A program made the translations under genes and the position numbers. A stretch of 64,000 nt of DNA. Origin: an actinobacterium LLX17. Its GTDB lineage: Bacteria > Actinomycetota > Actinomycetes > Propionibacteriales > Nocardioidaceae. The stretch spans positions 295,701-359,700 of the forward strand of contig KI301992.1 in the NCBI GenBank assembly GCA_000471045.1, in the 5' to 3' direction. The stretch's first letter is position 1, and each line of letters begins with the position of its first letter. Shown one piece after another: positions 42,968-52,081 of this stretch. The notes beneath the pieces were generated by a model that had not been told where the DNA came from, ran no database searches, and was given only the letters and a program-made list of their open reading frames with translations.

Positions 42968-43024
42968 CTTGACACATCACACCCCCTTGTCAAGTCACTT
43001 GACATGTCATACGGTGGTGTCAAG
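42968..43024. promoter_or_regulatory. Two phased dyad operators upstream of alkB
   Basis: Heptamer CTTGACA occurs at 42968-42974 and 42998-43004, its complement TGTCAAG at 42988-42994 and 43018-43024. This makes two identical CTTGACA-N13-TGTCAAG dyads 30 bp apart, and the whole 57-bp array is symmetric about 42996; the inner pair also reads as a 7-3-7 palindrome. The TTGACA parts could serve as -35 elements. It lies 20 bases before alkB, a natural site for the TetR encoded at 44771. Confidence 0.82.
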
Positions 43025-43044
43025 TGGCCTTCAAGGAGGACGAC

Positions 43045-44313
43045 ATGACGATCTCAGCAGTGGTCGATGGACAACGCGTCGAGTGGCGTGACAAGAAGCG
43101 GTACCTGTGGATCATGGGCGCGATCATCCCGCTCATCCCCCTGATCATCTGGGGCGCGTACGCGGCCACCGGCTGGTCGATCTGGTGGTTCTTCGGCCCC
43201 TTCTTCGTCTTCGTGCTGATCCCGATATTCGACCTGATCGCCGGACTCGACCCGAACAACCCGCCGGACGAGCTGATCGAGGCGCTCGAGGAGGACCGCT
43301 ACTACCGCTGGGTGACCTACGCGTTCATCCCGCTGCAGATCGTTGGCTTCCTCTGGGGCTGCTTCCTCCTGGGTGACGGCACGATCTTCGGCTGGGACCC
43401 GTTCTCGGCCGCGGTGCTGCCCGGCATCGCCGAGAACCTCGCTTGGTACGAGAAGCTCGGTCTCGCCACCGGCATGGGCATGGTCGCCGGCATCGGCATC
43501 AACACCGCCCACGAGCTGGGGCACAAGAAGGAGGAGATGGAGCGCTGGTTCGCGCGCATCGCCCTCGCTCAGACCGCCTACGGCCACTTCTACATCGAGC
43601 ACAACCGCGGCCACCACGTGCGCGTCGCGACGCCGGAGGACCCGGCCAGTGGCCGCCTCGGCGAGACCGTGTGGGAGTTCATGCCGCGCACCGTCTTCGG
43701 CAGCCTGCGGAGCGCCTGGTCGCTCGAGAAGAAGCGCTTCGCCCGCCTCGGCAAGTCGCCGTACAGCCTCAAGAACGACCTCATCAACGCTTGGATGTTC
43801 ACCGTCCTGCTGTGGGGCTTCGCCCTGGCGGCGTTCGGTTGGCAGATCGCGCCCTACCTGCTGGTGCAGGCGGTGCTCGGCATCTGGCTGCTGGAGAGCG
43901 TCAACTACCTGGAGCACTACGGCATGAAGCGCCAGAAGCTCGAGTCCGGCCGCTACGAGCGGGTCAACCCCTCGCACAGCTGGAACAGCAACAACATCGG
44001 CACCAACGTGCTGCTCTACCACCTGCAGCGCCACAGCGACCACCACGCCAACCCGACCCGCCGCTACCAGGCCCTTCGCGACTTCAAGGAGGCTCCGGTG
44101 CTGCCCACCGGGTACGCCGGGATGATCGTGCTCAGCTGGGTGCCGCAGGTCTGGCGGTCGGTCATGGACAAGCGCGTGCTGTCGCACTACGACGGCGACA
44201 TCACGATGGCCAACCTGCACCCGCGCACTGCGGACAAGTACCTGGCGAAGTACGGTCCTGCCGACACCGACCGTCGCCCGGAGACGGGCTCGACCATGGA
44301 AGCCGCCTCCTGA
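43045..44313 (+). CDS. alkB: Alkane 1-monooxygenase
   Basis: 422 residues, integral-membrane non-haem diiron hydroxylase oxidising medium-chain alkanes at the terminal carbon. About six TM helices; His motifs are NTAHELGHKK, EHNRGHHVRVATPEDPAS, and LQRHSDHHANPTRRY, plus NYLEHYGMKR, the AlkB signature. AAGGAGG is eight bases ahead of ATG 43045. Receives electrons from the two rubredoxins encoded immediately after; a rubredoxin reductase is not in this window. Confidence 0.97.
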   Translation: MTISAVVDGQRVEWRDKKRYLWIMGAIIPLIPLIIWGAYAATGWSIWWFFGPFFVFVLIPIFDLIAGLDPNNPPDELIEALEEDRYYRWVTYAFIPLQIVGFLWGCFLLGDGTIFGWDPFSAAVLPGIAENLAWYEKLGLATGMGMVAGIGINTAHELGHKKEEMERWFARIALAQTAYGHFYIEHNRGHHVRVATPEDPASGRLGETVWEFMPRTVFGSLRSAWSLEKKRFARLGKSPYSLKNDLINAWMFTVLLWGFALAAFGWQIAPYLLVQAVLGIWLLESVNYLEHYGMKRQKLESGRYERVNPSHSWNSNNIGTNVLLYHLQRHSDHHANPTRRYQALRDFKEAPVLPTGYAGMIVLSWVPQVWRSVMDKRVLSHYDGDITMANLHPRTADKYLAKYGPADTDRRPETGSTMEAAS

Positions 44314-44314
44314 C

Positions 44315-44575
44315 ATGGGTACCCAATTCATCTGCCCCAACTGCGAGTACGTCTACGACGAGGCGAAGGGCGACCCCCGCGAGGGTTGGCCGCCCGGCAC
44401 CCCGTTCACCGACATCGATCCCGACTGGACGTGCCCCGACTGCGCCGTGCGCGAGCAGGTCGACTTCGTCCCGATCGAGGAGTTCGAGGGCAACGACCAG
44501 GACGGCAACGTGATCAGCGCGGAGACCCGCGCGAAGTGGCAGAAGAAGCACGCCGAGCGGGAGGCAGCAGAGTGA
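44315..44575 (+). CDS. rubA: Rubredoxin 1 (AlkG type, extended)
   Basis: 86 residues. Iron site [15 protein letters not shown] and [14 protein letters not shown] (CxxC twice), then a charged extension of about 30 residues. The first-position rubredoxin downstream of alkB often belongs to the AlkG1 type that cannot replace AlkG2 in electron transfer; whether this holds here is not known. One base separates it from alkB. Confidence 0.92.
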   Translation: MGTQFICPNCEYVYDEAKGDPREGWPPGTPFTDIDPDWTCPDCAVREQVDFVPIEEFEGNDQDGNVISAETRAKWQKKHAEREAAE

Positions 44576-44739
44576 AGGTCTGGGAGTGCCAGCAGTGCGG
44601 GTTCGTCTACGACGAGGCTCAGGGCTGGGAGGAGGAGGGGTTCGCCCCCGGAACGAAGTGGGAGGACATCCCCGACGACTGGACGTGCCCCGACTGCGGC
44701 GCCGCCAAGGTCGACTTCACCATGGTGCAGGTGGCCTGA
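44572..44739 (+). CDS. rubB: Rubredoxin 2 (AlkG2-like)
   Basis: 55 residues, compact rubredoxin: [44 protein letters not shown] 44572 overlaps the stop of rubredoxin 1 (GTGA). Likely the direct electron donor to AlkB. Confidence 0.94.
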   Translation: MKVWECQQCGFVYDEAQGWEEEGFAPGTKWEDIPDDWTCPDCGAAKVDFTMVQVA

Positions 44740-44770
44740 TGCCCGACCACGGACTCGGTAGATTTCGGGC

Positions 44771-45379
44771 ATGACCGTCACCTACCGGGAGTCCGTGCAG
44801 GGTCTGCTGCGCGACCGTCTGCTCGACTCCGCGCAGGCGCAGATCGAGCGACGCGGCTGGTCGTCGGTCACGATGGCCCGCATCGCCGACGAGGTCGGCG
44901 TGAGCCGCCAGACGGTCTACAACGAGCTGGGTGCCAAGCGGCAGATCGCCGAGCACCTCGCCATGCGTGAGCTGGCCCGCTTCCTCGACGTCGTGCGCGA
45001 TCGCATGTCCGAGCGCGACGACCTCGTCGAGGCCATCACCTGGACGTGCCGCGGCGTCCTCGAGCTGGGGGAGCGCAGCCTGCTGGTGCGCACCATCGTC
45101 GGCTCGGTGCCGGGCGAGCACGACCCCGACCTGCTGGCGATCCTGACTGTCGAGTCCGGCGAGATCGTCGAGGCCGCGTCGGTCGTCGTCAAGGAGTGCA
45201 TCGTCAGCCTGGGAGCCGAGCTGCCGCTGAGCGACGCCGAGCTCGACGTGGCGGTCGAGAGCGTCGTCCGGCTCGTGCTGTCGGCCATCACCCGGCCGTC
45301 GAAGCCGCCGGAGCAGGCTGCCGCCGACATCGGCTGGATCCTCGGCCTTGCTCTCGCAGGAGCGCGCGACCGCTCCTGA
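44771..45379 (+). CDS. TetR-family regulator of the alkane operon (AlkU-like)
   Basis: 202 residues. HTH MARIADEVGVSRQTVYNELGAKRQI is TetR type; the C-terminus TRPSKPPEQAAADIGWIL is typical of the regulator that follows alkB-rubA-rubB in Rhodococcus, Gordonia and relatives. It probably binds the dyads before alkB and responds to alkane or fatty-acid products. Confidence 0.9.
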   Translation: MTVTYRESVQGLLRDRLLDSAQAQIERRGWSSVTMARIADEVGVSRQTVYNELGAKRQIAEHLAMRELARFLDVVRDRMSERDDLVEAITWTCRGVLELGERSLLVRTIVGSVPGEHDPDLLAILTVESGEIVEAASVVVKECIVSLGAELPLSDAELDVAVESVVRLVLSAITRPSKPPEQAAADIGWILGLALAGARDRS

Positions 45380-45382
45380 TGC

Positions 45383-45697
45383 TCAGTGCGTCAGCTTGAG
45401 GCCCACGACGCAGGCCACGATGCCGAGCAGCAGCAGGACTCGCACGGCCGAGAACGCCTCCTGGCCGGTGGCCATGGCGTAGGCGGCCGTGAGGCTGGCG
45501 CCGATGCCCACCCACACGGCGTAGGCCGTGCCCACGGGCAGCGAGCGCATCGCCCAGGCGAGCCCGCCCATGCTGGCGGTGACCGACACCGCGAAGACGA
45601 CGGTCGGCACCAGGCGCGTGAAGCCCTGGGTGCGGTCGAGGGCCGTGGCCCACACCGCCTCGAGCACTCCGGAGGCGACCAGGACGATCCAGGACAT
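45383..45697 (-). CDS. SMR-family exporter, guanidinium (Gdx) type
   Basis: 104 residues, four TM helices. SMR active-site Glu in VASGVLEAVWATALDRTQGF; PVGTAYAVWVGIGA is the SugE/Gdx signature. ATG 45697 has AAGGAG seven bases upstream, and directly before that lies a guanidine-III-like RNA. The Gdx subgroup exports guanidinium in exchange for protons, unlike EmrE-type drug pumps. The riboswitch makes that role more probable than multidrug efflux. Confidence 0.9.
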   Translation of the reverse strand: MSWIVLVASGVLEAVWATALDRTQGFTRLVPTVVFAVSVTASMGGLAWAMRSLPVGTAYAVWVGIGASLTAAYAMATGQEAFSAVRVLLLLGIVACVVGLKLTH

Positions 45698-45710
45698 GAC
45701 GACGCTCCTT

Positions 45711-45754
45711 CGCATCGTCTTGTCGCTGGCCGGGTACGACGCGCCTCGTCCGGG
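45711..45754 (-). promoter_or_regulatory. Guanidine-III riboswitch (ykkC-III-like)
   Basis: On the minus strand the RNA reads CCGGACGAGG...CGUACCCGG...GACAAGACG, the conserved landmarks of the class as I know it. GCGUCGU can pair with ACGAUGC just before the AAGGAG ribosome site of the SMR gene, so guanidine binding would act on translation. The match to the class consensus is by memory; no covariance search was run. Confidence 0.85.
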
Positions 45755-45785
45755 TGCCGGTGGCACCTCCGACGCTAGCAAGCCG

Positions 45786-47264
45786 TCAGATCCAGCGGTC
45801 GAACCACATCCGGTCGGCCCAGTCAGCGCGCGGGACGACCTCGCCGGTCAGCACGGGCAGGAAGAACCAGAACACCGCCACGACGGTCAGGACGTAGGCC
45901 ACCACGCCGCCCAGCAGGACGCGCCGCGCCCGAAGACCCGCGGCCTCCCACACCATCCGGCCGAGCACGCAGATCAGCACGATCATGAACGGCAGCATCA
46001 CGACGGCGTAGAACGAGAAGATCGGACGGTCGTCGAAGACCACCCACGGCAGCCATGCCGCCAGGTAGCAGGCCAGCGCGAGCCCGAGCTGCCACGTGCG
46101 CGCGTACAGCCAGATGACGACCGCGGCGATCACCGCGGCCGTGCCGGCCCACCAGACCGCCGGGTTGCCGAGCAGCGTGATGACCTCGATGCAGCTGGAG
46201 TCGGCCGCCGCATGACACAGCGGTGAGGGGAGGTCGTTCTGTGCGTCGACCGCGACCGGCCGGTCGAGGAACGGCCACGACCACGCCTTCGACTCGTACG
46301 GATGGGTCTGACCGGCCAGGTAGTCGCCGGTGTGGAAGCTCCAGGTCAGCTGGTGGAACTGCCACAGCTGGGCGAAGCGGTTGCCGGTCAGGTCGTACCG
46401 CTGCGCGTAGACCTCGTGGTTCACCAGCCAGCCCGTCCAGGTCACGAGGTAGACGGCGAGGGCGACCAGAACCAGCGAGGCGAAGGCCGGGATCCCGACA
46501 GCCAGGGTGGTGCGCAGCCACCAGCGCGGACGTGGTCGCGGGCCCACGGCGACCAGTGCGGCGCGGCGGCGGGCGAACATCTCCCAACCGACCACCAGCA
46601 GACCGAGGACAGCGAGCAGCACCAGCCCGCTCCACTTCGTCGCGACGGCCATGCCCAGGCAGACCCCGGCCGCGACCTGCCACGGCCGCCACGGCAGCAG
46701 CTGGGTCGAGACCTCGACCCGGCGCACCATGTGGTCGCGATCGGCGGCGAGACAGGCGACGGCGCACACGATCCAGAAGGCCAGGAAGCCGTCGAGCAGG
46801 GCGAGCCGCGACATGACGAAGTGCATGCCGTCGAGGCACAGCAGCAGTCCGGCGAGACAGCCGAGCCAGGTCGAGCCGGTCAGGCGGCGCACGAGGCGAG
46901 CCAGCACCAGCACCGTCAGCGCGCCCACGACGACGGCGCTGATGCGCCACCCGAAGGAGTCGAGCCCGAAGACCTGCTCCCCGAGGGCGATCAGCCACTT
47001 GCCGCCCTCGGGGTGGGCGATCTGCGTGGGACCGTCGGCGAACAGCCCTTCCGTGCGGCCCGCGGCGATGCGTGCGTCGGCGCCGGACTCGAAGTCACGC
47101 ACGTACCCGTGCTGCAGCAACGACCACGCGTGCTTGGCATAGTAGGTCTCGTCGAACAGCAGTCGGGACGGCGAGGCGAGGTCGCGCACGCGGAGCGCGA
47201 ACGCCAGCAGCGCCACCGCGAGGGGACCGAGCCAGCCCCACGTCCGCTCACCGATCCGCAGCAC
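45786..47264 (-). CDS. pmt: Protein O-mannosyltransferase
   Basis: 492 residues, GT39 family with about eleven TM helices. The first outer loop has the acidic catalytic pair (LLFDETYYAKHAWSLL) and HPEGGKWLIALGEQVFG; CLDGMHFVMSRLALLDGFLAFW follows. Transfers mannose from polyprenyl phosphate to secreted proteins in actinobacteria. Divergent from rsmI, the same arrangement as Rv1002c/Rv1003. Start at 47264. Confidence 0.94.
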   Translation of the reverse strand: MLRIGERTWGWLGPLAVALLAFALRVRDLASPSRLLFDETYYAKHAWSLLQHGYVRDFESGADARIAAGRTEGLFADGPTQIAHPEGGKWLIALGEQVFGLDSFGWRISAVVVGALTVLVLARLVRRLTGSTWLGCLAGLLLCLDGMHFVMSRLALLDGFLAFWIVCAVACLAADRDHMVRRVEVSTQLLPWRPWQVAAGVCLGMAVATKWSGLVLLAVLGLLVVGWEMFARRRAALVAVGPRPRPRWWLRTTLAVGIPAFASLVLVALAVYLVTWTGWLVNHEVYAQRYDLTGNRFAQLWQFHQLTWSFHTGDYLAGQTHPYESKAWSWPFLDRPVAVDAQNDLPSPLCHAAADSSCIEVITLLGNPAVWWAGTAAVIAAVVIWLYARTWQLGLALACYLAAWLPWVVFDDRPIFSFYAVVMLPFMIVLICVLGRMVWEAAGLRARRVLLGGVVAYVLTVVAVFWFFLPVLTGEVVPRADWADRMWFDRWI

Positions 47265-47333
47265 CCGGTCATGCTAGAGGCTCCCCGCGGGTGGGCGCGG
47301 CGGCCACGGGGTTCCGGATGGGACGATGCGGGC

Positions 47334-48161
47334 ATGCTGATCCTCGCGGGCACCCCGATCGGACAGGTCGCCGACGCCTCCAGCCGGCTCGGTCCGGCCC
47401 TCGCCGGCGCCGACGTCGTGGCGGCCGAGGACACGCGGCGTCTCGGGCGGCTGGCGTCCGACCTCGGCATCGAGGTGAAGGGCCGCGTCGTCTCCTTCTT
47501 CGAGGGCAACGAGGAGGCCCGCACGACCGAGCTGGTCGGGCTGCTGCGCTCGGGGTTCACGGTCGTGCTGGTGACCGACGCCGGCATGCCGAGCGTCTCC
47601 GACCCGGGCTACCGCCTCGTGGCCGCTGCGGTCGACGCGGGCGTCGACGTCTCGGTCATCCCCGGTCCGAGCGCCGTGCTCACCGCGCTCGCGGTCTCCG
47701 GTCTGCCGGTCGACCGGTTCGCCTTCGAGGGCTTCTGTCCGCGCAAGGCGGGGGAGCGCGCGAAGGTGTTCGGTGCCCTGGCCGAGGACCCCCGCACGCT
47801 CGTCTTCTTCGAGTCACCGCACCGCACGGGCGACACGCTCGCGTCGATGGCCGAGGTGTTCGGGCCGGATCGCCGGGCGGCGGTCTGCCGCGAGCTGACC
47901 AAGACGTACGAGGAGGTCGTCCGCGGCCCCCTGTCGGAGCTGGTGACGTGGGCCCGCACCCAGGAGCACGGCGTGCGCGGTGAGGTCACGCTCGTCGTCG
48001 CGGGCGCCGACGCACGCCCCGTCCAGCACGACGCCGCGAGCCTTGCCGCGCTCGTGCGGGAGGCCGAGGCGACCGGACTCAGCCGCAAGGACGCGATCGC
48101 GCAGGTCGTCGCCCGCACCGGCGCGCGCCGCAACGAGGTCTACGAGGCAGCGCACTCCTGA
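47334..48161 (+). CDS. rsmI: 16S rRNA (cytidine(1402)-2'-O)-methyltransferase
   Basis: 275 residues, SAM tetrapyrrole-methylase fold: LILAGTPIGQVADAS, VVAAEDTRRLGRLASDLG, LVTDAGMPSVSDPGYRLV, IPGPSAVLTALAVSGL, LVFFESPHRTGDTL. Methylates the decoding-site C1402. Followed by metG with 64 bases between. Confidence 0.96.
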   Translation: MLILAGTPIGQVADASSRLGPALAGADVVAAEDTRRLGRLASDLGIEVKGRVVSFFEGNEEARTTELVGLLRSGFTVVLVTDAGMPSVSDPGYRLVAAAVDAGVDVSVIPGPSAVLTALAVSGLPVDRFAFEGFCPRKAGERAKVFGALAEDPRTLVFFESPHRTGDTLASMAEVFGPDRRAAVCRELTKTYEEVVRGPLSELVTWARTQEHGVRGEVTLVVAGADARPVQHDAASLAALVREAEATGLSRKDAIAQVVARTGARRNEVYEAAHS

Positions 48162-48225
48162 CCCGGCACGCGTCGGGCAGCGGCACGCGTCAGACGTCGG
48201 GGGAGCGCTCACTAGGATCGACCCC

Positions 48226-49830
48226 ATGGCCGACCGGACGTTCTACGTCACCACGCCCATCTACTACGTGAACGACGCGCCCCACATCGGGCACGGCTAC
48301 ACGACGACGATGGGCGACGTGCTCACGCGCTGGCACCGTCAGCGAGGCGAGTCGGTGTTTTACCTGACCGGCGTCGACGAGCACGGTCAGAAGGTGCTGC
48401 GCAAGGCCGAGGCCAACGGCGTCGACCCGCAGGAGTGGGTCGACGGTCTGGTCGAGCGCGAGTGGAAGCCGATGCTCGCCACGATCGACGTCGCCAACGA
48501 CGACTTCATCCGCACCACCGAGTCCCGCCACGAGGTCGGCACGCAGGCCTTCTGGGAACGGCTGCGTGATCGCGACGCGGTCTACAAGGGCGAGTTCTCC
48601 GGCTACTACTCGGTGAGCTCGGAGGAGTTCGTCGGCGACGACGACGTCGTCGACGGCGAGGGCGACGACGAGGGCTTCAAGATCTCGTCGCTCGACGGCT
48701 CGCGCGTCGAGCACATGACCGAGTCCAACTACTTCTTCCGGCTCAGCGACTACCAGCAGCAGCTGCTCGACTTCTACGAGGCCAACCCCGACTTCATCGC
48801 ACCGGCCTCGGCCCGCAACGAGGTGATCTCGTTCGTCAGTCGCGGCCTGACCGACCTCTCCATCTCGCGCTCGACGTTCGACTGGGGCATCCGCGTGCCG
48901 TGGGACGACGACCACATCTTCTACGTGTGGATCGAGGCGCTGCTCAACTACGTGACCGCTGTCGGGTACGGCAGTGCCGACTCTGGGGACTCCGAGCGCT
49001 TCGAGCGGATGTGGCCCGCCGACGTGCACATCGTCGGCAAGGACATCGTGCGCTTCCACGCCATCATCTGGCCCGCGATGCTGATGGCGGCGGGCCTGCC
49101 GGTGCCGCACCGGGTCTTCGCGCACGGCTGGATCCTCGTGGGCGGGCAGAAAATGTCCAAGAGCAAGGCCAACGGCATCCACCCGAACCAGATCGTCGAG
49201 ACGTTCGGCTCCGACGCCTACCGGTACTACTTCTCGCGCGCGCTGACGTTCGGCAACGACGGCTCCATCTCGTGGGAGGACATCGGCGCGCGCTACCACG
49301 CCGAGCTCGCCAACGGCCTGGGCAACCTGGCGTCGCGCGTGGCGGCCATGGTCGGCAAGTACTTCGACGGCGTGCTGCCGGCCGCCGGGCCCTCCACGCC
49401 AGCCGAGGACGCGATCATCGAGCTGGTCGCGACGGCTACCGCAGACGCCGACGCGGCGATCGACGCCATCGCCCCGCAGGACGCCGTGGCTGCCGTGTGG
49501 CGCATCGTCGACGCCCTCAACGGCTACGTCACCGAGCAGCAGCCGTGGCAGGTTGCGAAGGACGAGTCGCAGCGCGAGCGCCTCGGCACGATCCTCGCCA
49601 CCACCGCCGAGGGCCTGCGGGCGCTCGCGGTGCTGCTGCACCCGGTCATGCCGAAGGCCACCGTCGTGCTGTGGGAGTCGCTCGGCGCCGTCGACGCGAT
49701 CGGTCCACTCGCCGACCAGCGCATCGCCGACGCGCCGCGCTGGGGCCAGCTGCCCGCCGGCACGCCCATCACCAAGTCGCCCGCCCTCTTCCCCCGCATC
49801 GACCTCGACGTCGCCGAGCCGGGGGCCTGA
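48226..49830 (+). CDS. metG: Methionyl-tRNA synthetase
   Basis: 534 residues, class-I synthetase. HIGH motif in APHIGHGYTTTMGD, KMSKS in LVGGQKMSKSKANG, C-terminal anticodon helix bundle. The connective-peptide zinc cysteines are absent (the knuckle region reads SSEEFVGDDDVVDGEG), so it is the zinc-free short type; no C-terminal dimer domain. ATG 48226. Forms a run with tatD, rpfB, rsmA. Confidence 0.97.
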   Translation: MADRTFYVTTPIYYVNDAPHIGHGYTTTMGDVLTRWHRQRGESVFYLTGVDEHGQKVLRKAEANGVDPQEWVDGLVEREWKPMLATIDVANDDFIRTTESRHEVGTQAFWERLRDRDAVYKGEFSGYYSVSSEEFVGDDDVVDGEGDDEGFKISSLDGSRVEHMTESNYFFRLSDYQQQLLDFYEANPDFIAPASARNEVISFVSRGLTDLSISRSTFDWGIRVPWDDDHIFYVWIEALLNYVTAVGYGSADSGDSERFERMWPADVHIVGKDIVRFHAIIWPAMLMAAGLPVPHRVFAHGWILVGGQKMSKSKANGIHPNQIVETFGSDAYRYYFSRALTFGNDGSISWEDIGARYHAELANGLGNLASRVAAMVGKYFDGVLPAAGPSTPAEDAIIELVATATADADAAIDAIAPQDAVAAVWRIVDALNGYVTEQQPWQVAKDESQRERLGTILATTAEGLRALAVLLHPVMPKATVVLWESLGAVDAIGPLADQRIADAPRWGQLPAGTPITKSPALFPRIDLDVAEPGA

Positions 49831-49836
49831 GTCCTC

Positions 49837-50703
49837 GTGGACGAAGAGGCTGACGCCTGGCCCTGGCCCGACGCGCCGGAGGCCCTGCCGCACCCGGTCG
49901 TCGACAACCACTGCCACCTCGACCACCGCATCAAGGATGGCCTGATCATCGACGTCGCCGACGCCCTCGACCGGGCCGCTGCCGTCGGCGTCCCGCGCAT
50001 CGTGCAGGTCGGCTGCGACCTGGAGGGGGCTCGTTGGGCCGTCGAGACGGCACGCCAGCACGACGCGATCGCCGCCGCCGTCGCCCTGCACCCCAACGAG
50101 GCGCCGGGACTCGACGAGGCCGGTGAGCTCGCCGCCGCCCTGGCCGAGATCGACGCCCTCGCTGCCGACCCCCAGGTGCGGGCGGTGGGGGAGACCGGCC
50201 TCGACTACTTCCGCACCGGAGAGGCCGGTCGCGCGGCCCAGCATGCGTCGTTCCGCGAGCACGTCCGCATGGCCAAGCGGCACGGCAAGGCACTGATGAT
50301 CCACGACCGCGACGCGCACGACGACGTGCTGGCGATCCTCGACGACGAAGGCGTGCCGGAGCGGACGATCCTGCACTGCTTCTCGGGCGACGCCGACTTC
50401 GCCCGGGCCTGCCTCGAGCGGGGCGCGTTTCTCTCCTTCGCCGGCACCGTGACCTTCAAGAACGCCCCGGACCTGAGGGATGCGCTCAAGGTCACACCGA
50501 TCGACCGGATCCTCGTCGAGACCGACGCCCCGTTCCTGACGCCCGTGCCGTACCGCGGCCGGCCGAACGCCTCGTTCCTCGTGCCGATCACCCTGCGAAA
50601 CATGGCAGAAACGCGGGGTGACGACCTTGCCGAGCTCTGCGCGGCCGTCGAGGCCAACACCGACCGCGCATTCGGCGGGTCGTGGCCGCGCCATACCACC
50701 TGA
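49837..50703 (+). CDS. tatD: TatD-family metal-dependent deoxyribonuclease
   Basis: 288 residues, TIM barrel. Metal ligands in NHCHLDHR, GETGLDYFRTG, IHDRDAHDDV, LHCFSGDADF and ETDAPFLTPVPYRG. 3'-5' exonuclease acting on damaged DNA/RNA. GTG 49837, six bases after metG. N-terminal 18 residues are an acidic Trp/Pro extension. Confidence 0.94.
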   Translation: MDEEADAWPWPDAPEALPHPVVDNHCHLDHRIKDGLIIDVADALDRAAAVGVPRIVQVGCDLEGARWAVETARQHDAIAAAVALHPNEAPGLDEAGELAAALAEIDALAADPQVRAVGETGLDYFRTGEAGRAAQHASFREHVRMAKRHGKALMIHDRDAHDDVLAILDDEGVPERTILHCFSGDADFARACLERGAFLSFAGTVTFKNAPDLRDALKVTPIDRILVETDAPFLTPVPYRGRPNASFLVPITLRNMAETRGDDLAELCAAVEANTDRAFGGSWPRHTT

Positions 50704-50807
50704 AGCCCGGCATTCTGGGGATTCCAGTTTGATCTGACCTCGCGCGTCGCTACGCTGGCACGGCTGACCGAGCGCTGCGAAGCGTGTGCCAACAGACGAG
50801 GAAAGCC

Positions 50808-52040
50808 TTGAACCAGCTTCACCCCCACGACCACCAAGCCCCCAACGCCTCCGGATGGCGGGCCCGCGCCGGCCGAATCCGCAGCCGTCTCACCCGCTCC
50901 GGCTCCGACGAGTCGACGGCCCACGAGGGTGGTTTCCGCAAGGCTCCGTGGATCGTCGCCCTGAACGTCTTCGTCCTGTTGATCATCACTGGTGGCGCCG
51001 CCGCGTACGCGGCCATGAGCACCACGGTCGAGCTGACGGTCGACGGTGAGACCGAGAAGGTCCGCACCTTCGCCTCGAGCGTCGAAGAAGTGCTCGAGAG
51101 CCGCGACATCGAGCTGCGCGACGCCGACAAGGTCAGCGTCGACCTCGACGCCAAGCCGTCGGGTGACGAGCCGATCGTCGTCGAGTACGCCAAGCCCGTC
51201 ACCGTGACGGTCGACGGCGACACCACCCAGGACGTCACCTACGCCCCCACGGTCGGCGACTTGCTGGACGAGAACGGCGTCCAGGCGCCCGACGAGGCCT
51301 ACGTCTCCGACGACCACGACGCCTCCATCCCGCGCAAGGGACTCGATGTCGTCGTCAGCACCCCGAAGAACATCACGGTCACCGCCGACGGCCAGACCCA
51401 GCAGCTACAGACCTCGGCCCCCACGGTCGAGGACGTGCTGAAGGAGGCCGATGTCGAGCTCGGTGCTGACGACGAGGTCAACCCCGGCCTCGAGTCCTTC
51501 GTGACGCCCGACGCCGCCCTCTCGGTCGTGCGCATCGTCAAGGAGACGCGCACCGAGGAGGTCGACGTCCCGTTCGAGACGCAGGTCCAGGAGGATCCGC
51601 AGGCTCCGAAGGGTGAGACCACCGTCGTCACGCCGGGCGTGGTCGGCAAGGCCAGCGAGAAGGTCGACGTCGTCATCGCCGACGGCGTGGTCCGTGACCG
51701 CGTGGTCCTCGAGCGCGTCGTGATTGCCGAGCCGGTCGCCCAGGTCGAGAAGATCGGCACGAAGGAGAAGCCCGCCACCGGTGGCACCAACTTCGCGCCC
51801 GGCGACACCGTGTGGGACCAGCTCGCGCAGTGCGAGTCCGGTGGCAACTGGGCGTCGAACACCGGCAACGGCTACTACGGCGGCGTGCAGTTCAGCCTCC
51901 CGACCTGGCGCGCCATGGGCGGTTCGGGTCTGCCCAGCGAGGCGAGCCGCGAGGAGCAGATCCAGCGCGCCAGCGCCCTGCAGGCACAGTCCGGCTGGGG
52001 CCAGTGGCCCGCCTGCTCCGCAAAGCTGGGCCTCCGCTGA
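50808..52040 (+). CDS. rpfB: Resuscitation-promoting factor RpfB
   Basis: 410 residues: signal-anchor TM ([22 protein letters not shown]), three DUF348 repeats ([42 protein letters not shown]), a G5 domain ([14 protein letters not shown]) and a C-terminal lysozyme-like Rpf domain ([27 protein letters not shown] with the catalytic Glu in CESGG; cited in part as [13 protein letters not shown]). Cleaves peptidoglycan to exit dormancy. TTG 50808 is preferred because GAGGAAAG precedes it; GTG 50784 is in frame but has no ribosome site. Confidence 0.95.
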   Translation: MNQLHPHDHQAPNASGWRARAGRIRSRLTRSGSDESTAHEGGFRKAPWIVALNVFVLLIITGGAAAYAAMSTTVELTVDGETEKVRTFASSVEEVLESRDIELRDADKVSVDLDAKPSGDEPIVVEYAKPVTVTVDGDTTQDVTYAPTVGDLLDENGVQAPDEAYVSDDHDASIPRKGLDVVVSTPKNITVTADGQTQQLQTSAPTVEDVLKEADVELGADDEVNPGLESFVTPDAALSVVRIVKETRTEEVDVPFETQVQEDPQAPKGETTVVTPGVVGKASEKVDVVIADGVVRDRVVLERVVIAEPVAQVEKIGTKEKPATGGTNFAPGDTVWDQLAQCESGGNWASNTGNGYYGGVQFSLPTWRAMGGSGLPSEASREEQIQRASALQAQSGWGQWPACSAKLGLR

Positions 52041-52081
52041 ACGACTCTGGGCTGAACGAGCCTGGGTTGAACGAGCCCGAC
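52037..52081 (+). repeat. Three 15-bp repeats, each opening with a possible start codon, before rsmA
   Basis: Units at 52037 (CTG), 52052 (CTG) and 52067 (TTG), each continuing AACGA and ending GGG or GAC, all in the rsmA frame. The first overlaps the rpfB stop codon. The start of RsmA could therefore be any of three near-cognate codons. Confidence 0.75.

Noticed and set aside
50704..50807. c-di-AMP (ydaO) riboswitch before rpfB
   Set aside because: Only about 100 bases and none of the ydaO landmarks; only a plausible promoter is seen.
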